From positions 92,524,362-92,588,361 of the forward strand of contig NC_084759.1 of the NCBI RefSeq assembly GCF_028858725.1: a stretch of 64,000 bases of DNA, written 5' to 3'. This DNA comes from Colius striatus (lineage: Eukaryota; Chordata; Aves; Coliiformes; Coliidae). The position numbers and the translations under genes are program-made. Below, piece by piece: positions 61,401-64,000 of this stretch (the stretch's first letter is position 1; each line of letters opens with the position of its first letter). The notes below the pieces were generated by a model. That model searched no databases. It was not told where the DNA came from and saw nothing but the letters and a program-made list of their open reading frames with translations.

Positions 61401-63884
61401 ATTAACATTTCACTCTTCAAACCAAGACATTGCACTGTTTAAAAATATCTTTCAAATGACTCATATCTATATTGGAAGTACCCTTGTGCAAGGAAGTGCT
61501 AGGTCCGTATCATACCCTCGTTTCTTGGTTACGCTACTACGAAAAGTTGCAAAACACTGATATCTTGGACATAGAAATATCACATGTAATCAAGAACGCT
61601 GTCCAAATGAGAACAGTCACTAATTTAAGAACCTGCTTTAGATAAAGCATAAAATTAATTCTTCCCTTTCCTAGGGAACGGGAAGGGGAGAATGATGGCT
61701 TTAGCAGATGCACTTTTTGCCTCATTTCATCCTGGAACACAGCTAATACTACTCCATCAATGAATTACTCTCGGACAGATTCAGTATTAAAACTCCTCAC
61801 TCTTATTTTCCTTCTGTGCAAGTACCTCAGACCATTGTAAAGAGGCCCAGTGAAGATAACACATCTTCAAATATAACATAGTGTCATGGTTTAGCAAGGA
61901 GCAGCTTTTGCTTGGTAACAGGGGGAGGGGGTTACAGTGAAGACCCAGTAAAGAGTTTTTGGACTCTCCCCTGGCTCCTTGGATCAGACCCACCTCTGAC
62001 CCAGCTGAGCCAATCTGGTGCCTCTGCCACCACTATTTAGGGGACGGGAATTTGAAGTGCTGGCAGGAGGTGTAAGAGTGATACAAGATGGAGGCTACCA
62101 CGCGGGCCCTACAGTCAGAGAAGGAGGAAGGAAGGAGGACCACCAGACCAGAGACCCCACTGCAAGCCGTGGTGAGAATGCAGATGTACCCCTGCAACCC
62201 ATGCAGGGCCATGGCAGGACTGAGAGCCACCAGCAGCTCCATGTGAGTGCACCCAGATGGACGAGCTACTGTGAGGGGGTGGCCATGGCACAGGCCGTGC
62301 TGGAGAGCCTGCAGGCCACAGAACAGGCCCACATGAGAGGCAGAAAGGAGCTGTAATTTTTGGGATAAATGCACTTCAGAGCAGCCCATACAGGGCTGCT
62401 GCGTGTGTGAGGTACCCCATGGACTTGCATGGAGGACTGGTGTGGAGCCCACCTGCCCTGAGGAGAGACAAACAGCAGAGGCTATCGGGAACAGACTGAC
62501 TAAAACCCCTACTCCCTGCCCCCATAGGGCATTCAGGGGGAGAGGAGGTAAAAACACTGGGATCAGGGCTCTGAGCCCAGGAAGAGGGGAGGAGCGGGGA
62601 GAAGATGCTCTTAAAGGGCTGATTGGACTCTTCACTGTTGTACCACTCCGTGTTGTTTTATTTTGGTTATGTTTTGGGGTTTTATGGTTAAGCTTTAGTT
62701 GGTGTTGGATTAAATTATTTTCTGTTTTCTTCCCTAAGTCGAGTAGCCTGCTCTGTTTTGTCTGGAACCCTAAGCGGCAATTAAGCTCTCCCTGGCCTTT
62801 GGCAATCCTTAGGTCTTTGGCACTTAAGACTAATTGTGGTCTTTTGTTCTCTGATGGGCCTAAACCATGACACATAGCCTAAAGTTTTTTAAGATAGTGC
62901 TGTTGGTTGGTAAGTAAACTACTCAAATCTAGTTTAATTGAAATTATTGGGTTAAGACTTACACTACTTAGAGCAATCCAAAACTGCCAGTTGTAATTGT
63001 CCTTTCTCCAAACAAGGACCTGATAAACACTCAACCATTCCACATAGAGGAGGTGGACAAAGCAATTAGTCTCCTGTCCTGTTAGGATCTGTTAGCAAGT
63101 CTGGGCAAGTACAAGCGCTAAAGCTCCAGTGCCAAACGTTTACATGTATGTTCAACCAGGAGATGATGGACTATACTACTGTAAAATCCTCATTGAGACA
63201 AAGCACTATACCTTTATTGCAAAAGCAGCTGCATGAGATCAAACAGGATTGCAAAACGATAGGAAAGATCTTATCTGATTACCTGACAGATCAATGTTTT
63301 CCCTCTAGCATTTTGTAGTATACCCACCAAAGAGCCTCAAGCAAGCAATGCGCCCTTTTGCACTGAGGATACTCAGCAGAGGACTTTGTCCACTTATTCA
63401 AATCATGACTCAGCCATGAGCATCCCTAAGAAACAGTACTAACTACATAGTGAAGCCCAGGAAATTCCTTGTAAGAAAAATTTTACATCTAAACTATCAG
63501 CTTATTAGTGTATGCAGAACTATGGACAATTGAAACACATAAAGCAAGTTTGACAAAAAGTCTAAAGAAAAAAAAAGAGGTAAAAAAAAGGGGAACACTG
63601 GAAATGGATAAGGGCAGTGAAGGGTGGAAATTGATGGAGAAATGTACTTAAAATTCAAGATACCCTTGACAAAACGTTTTTTTTGAAACTAGAAAATGGA
63701 GTAAACGTTGCACTGTACCGTGAGTTTTAAGCTTGTCAGTCATTTTGTTAATCTTTCTTTCCAGACGGGCATATCTAGCAAACTCATCCATCATACTAAT
63801 GGTTGAGAGTTCTTGCTTCATGTTCTGAATTTCAGCTCTCATTTGGGATTCCTGCTCTGCATCCTTTTGTAGTAATCTGGATAT
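58392..63884 (-). CDS. GET1: GET1 (WRB), last four coding exons, 5' end off window
   Basis: GET1 (tryptophan-rich basic protein, WRB) is the ER membrane receptor subunit that, with CAMLG, receives TRC40/GET3 carrying tail-anchored proteins and helps insert them. Exons in transcript order are 63719-63884, 61262-61329, 60308-60422 and 58392-58465, with consistent phases (exits 1, 0, 1). They encode the cytosolic coiled coil that contacts TRC40 and the second and third membrane spans, about 140 residues, ending HPFS as in human. The first exon (N-terminal span) must lie beyond 64000. No stop or frameshift is present, so the gene appears intact. It converges on LCA5L and hosts a solitary LTR in the intron after the coiled-coil exon. 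Confidence 0.95.
58466..60307 (-). other. GET1: GET1 intron
   Basis: About 1.8 kb, containing one plus-strand CR1 fragment (59598-59782). Nothing else was assigned. Confidence 0.6.
59598..59782 (+). mobile_element. CR1 3'-end fragment
   Basis: Includes gcccagagaggctgcggatg, ggccaggttggatggggctt and the tail accattacatgattctatga. It is a CR1 3' end in plus orientation, one of the better conserved copies, lying in a GET1 intron and antisense to the gene. Confidence 0.92.
60308..60422 (-). CDS. GET1: GET1 exon encoding the second-span end and luminal loop
   Basis: Thirty-eight codons plus one base, beginning AALMISLIWKYYSEPVTVLP and ending AFPTGVT. Acceptor TTTGCATTCTAG, donor GTAAGG. AALMISLIWKYYS is identical to human, and the following PSKW and PLxRLVAFPT are shared. 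It completes membrane span two. Confidence 0.96.
60423..61261 (-). other. GET1: GET1 intron
   Basis: About 0.84 kb. A perfect 9-base inverted repeat lies at 60905-60927; otherwise nothing was recognised. Confidence 0.6.
61262..61329 (-). CDS. GET1: GET1 exon encoding the start of the second span
   Basis: Two bases complete Val, then KARTAQLAKIKWVINIVFYI, then LQ. Acceptor GTTTTCTTTTAACAG, donor GTAAGT. The KARTAQLAKIKWVI segment is as in human GET1. It joins the basic linker to the second membrane span. Confidence 0.96.
61330..63718 (-). other. GET1: GET1 intron with solitary LTR
   Basis: About 2.4 kb, of which 991 bases are the LTR at 61882-62872. The remainder shows nothing recognised. 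Long open frames here (a 280-codon minus-strand frame and a 155-codon plus-strand frame) are products of the LTR sequence. Confidence 0.65.
61882..62872 (+). mobile_element. Solitary endogenous retrovirus LTR (ERVL-like)
   Basis: The element starts TGTCATGGTTTAG and ends CTAAACCATGACA, perfect 13-base inverted termini of the TG...CA type. It is flanked on both sides by the same five bases, catag (61877-61881 and 62873-62877), a target-site duplication. A five-base duplication and 991-base length fit a class III (ERVL-like) LTR left after recombination between two LTRs. A TATA-like string (ctatttaggg) near 62033 and an ATTAAA signal near 62709 suggest plus orientation, antisense to GET1. No viral protein-coding region remains. 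Confidence 0.88.
63719..63884 (-). CDS. GET1: GET1 coiled-coil exon
   Basis: Fifty-five codons plus one base, starting ISRLLQKDAEQESQMRAEIQ and containing MMDEFARYARLERKINKMTD, then KLKTH. This is the cytosolic coiled coil that docks TRC40/GET3, almost identical to human. Acceptor TTTACTTCTTAG, donor GTACAG. The preceding exon, with the start codon and first membrane span, is outside the window. Confidence 0.97.
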
Positions 63885-64000
63885 CTAAGAAGTAAAGAAA
63901 TAGTGTCAGTTATTTATTCAGAATTCCACTGATTTTCTTTAGTATGTATAAAGCATGAGCTCCTCTTTCCATAGGCAAAAGCCTCCCATAAAAAAGGCTC
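63885..64000 (-). other. GET1: GET1 intron, truncated by window edge
   Basis: The 3' end of the intron upstream of the coiled-coil exon; nothing else is visible. Confidence 0.7.

Noticed and set aside
62033-62875. 280-codon minus-strand frame and overlapping 155- and 112-codon plus-strand frames
   Set aside because: They lie within the solitary LTR and its termini; GC-rich LTR sequence, not genes.

Overview
The window is vertebrate nuclear DNA, most likely from a bird. It is AT-rich and gene-poor. It carries many short 5'-truncated CR1 LINE fragments with the avian-type 3' tail (runs of ATTCTATG), related endogenous-retrovirus LTRs, and spliced genes with long introns. There are no bacterial-style operons; most open frames over 60 codons are chance frames, repeat remnants or shadows of exons.

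Three genes can be read by joining exons at splice sites. SH3BGR lies on the minus strand (35418 down to 7421): a thioredoxin-fold core in three exons followed by three phase-0 exons encoding a Glu-rich tail and the stop. LCA5L (lebercilin-like) lies on the plus strand (about 43904 to 55300). Its coiled-coil exons are recognisable, but the locus is broken: a frame jump in a run of ten T, and a last exon in which conserved family motifs sit in changing frames with stops. GET1 (WRB) lies on the minus strand (63884 down to 58392); its last four coding exons are intact and its first exon lies beyond the right edge. Order and relative orientation match the human 21q22.2 block GET1-LCA5L-SH3BGR.

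Layout: 1-7.4 kb, DNA downstream of SH3BGR with three CR1 pieces. 7.4-35.4 kb, SH3BGR exons and introns, with CR1 pieces and an LTR-like element holding two in-frame minisatellites (18.3-19.5 kb). 38.0-38.35 kb, a CpG island between SH3BGR and LCA5L, probably a shared promoter, with a ZNF143/Staf-type site and an X-box-like site. 43.9-55.3 kb, decaying LCA5L, split by a 1-kb CR1 copy. 58.4-64 kb, the GET1 3' half, with a complete solitary LTR (13-base inverted ends, 5-base target duplication) in one intron.

SH3BGR encodes a small adaptor-like muscle protein, GET1 an ER membrane receptor for tail-anchored proteins, and LCA5L would encode a ciliary coiled-coil protein. They are neighbours by conserved synteny rather than a pathway. 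The most notable observation is that LCA5L looks pseudogenised between two intact neighbours.
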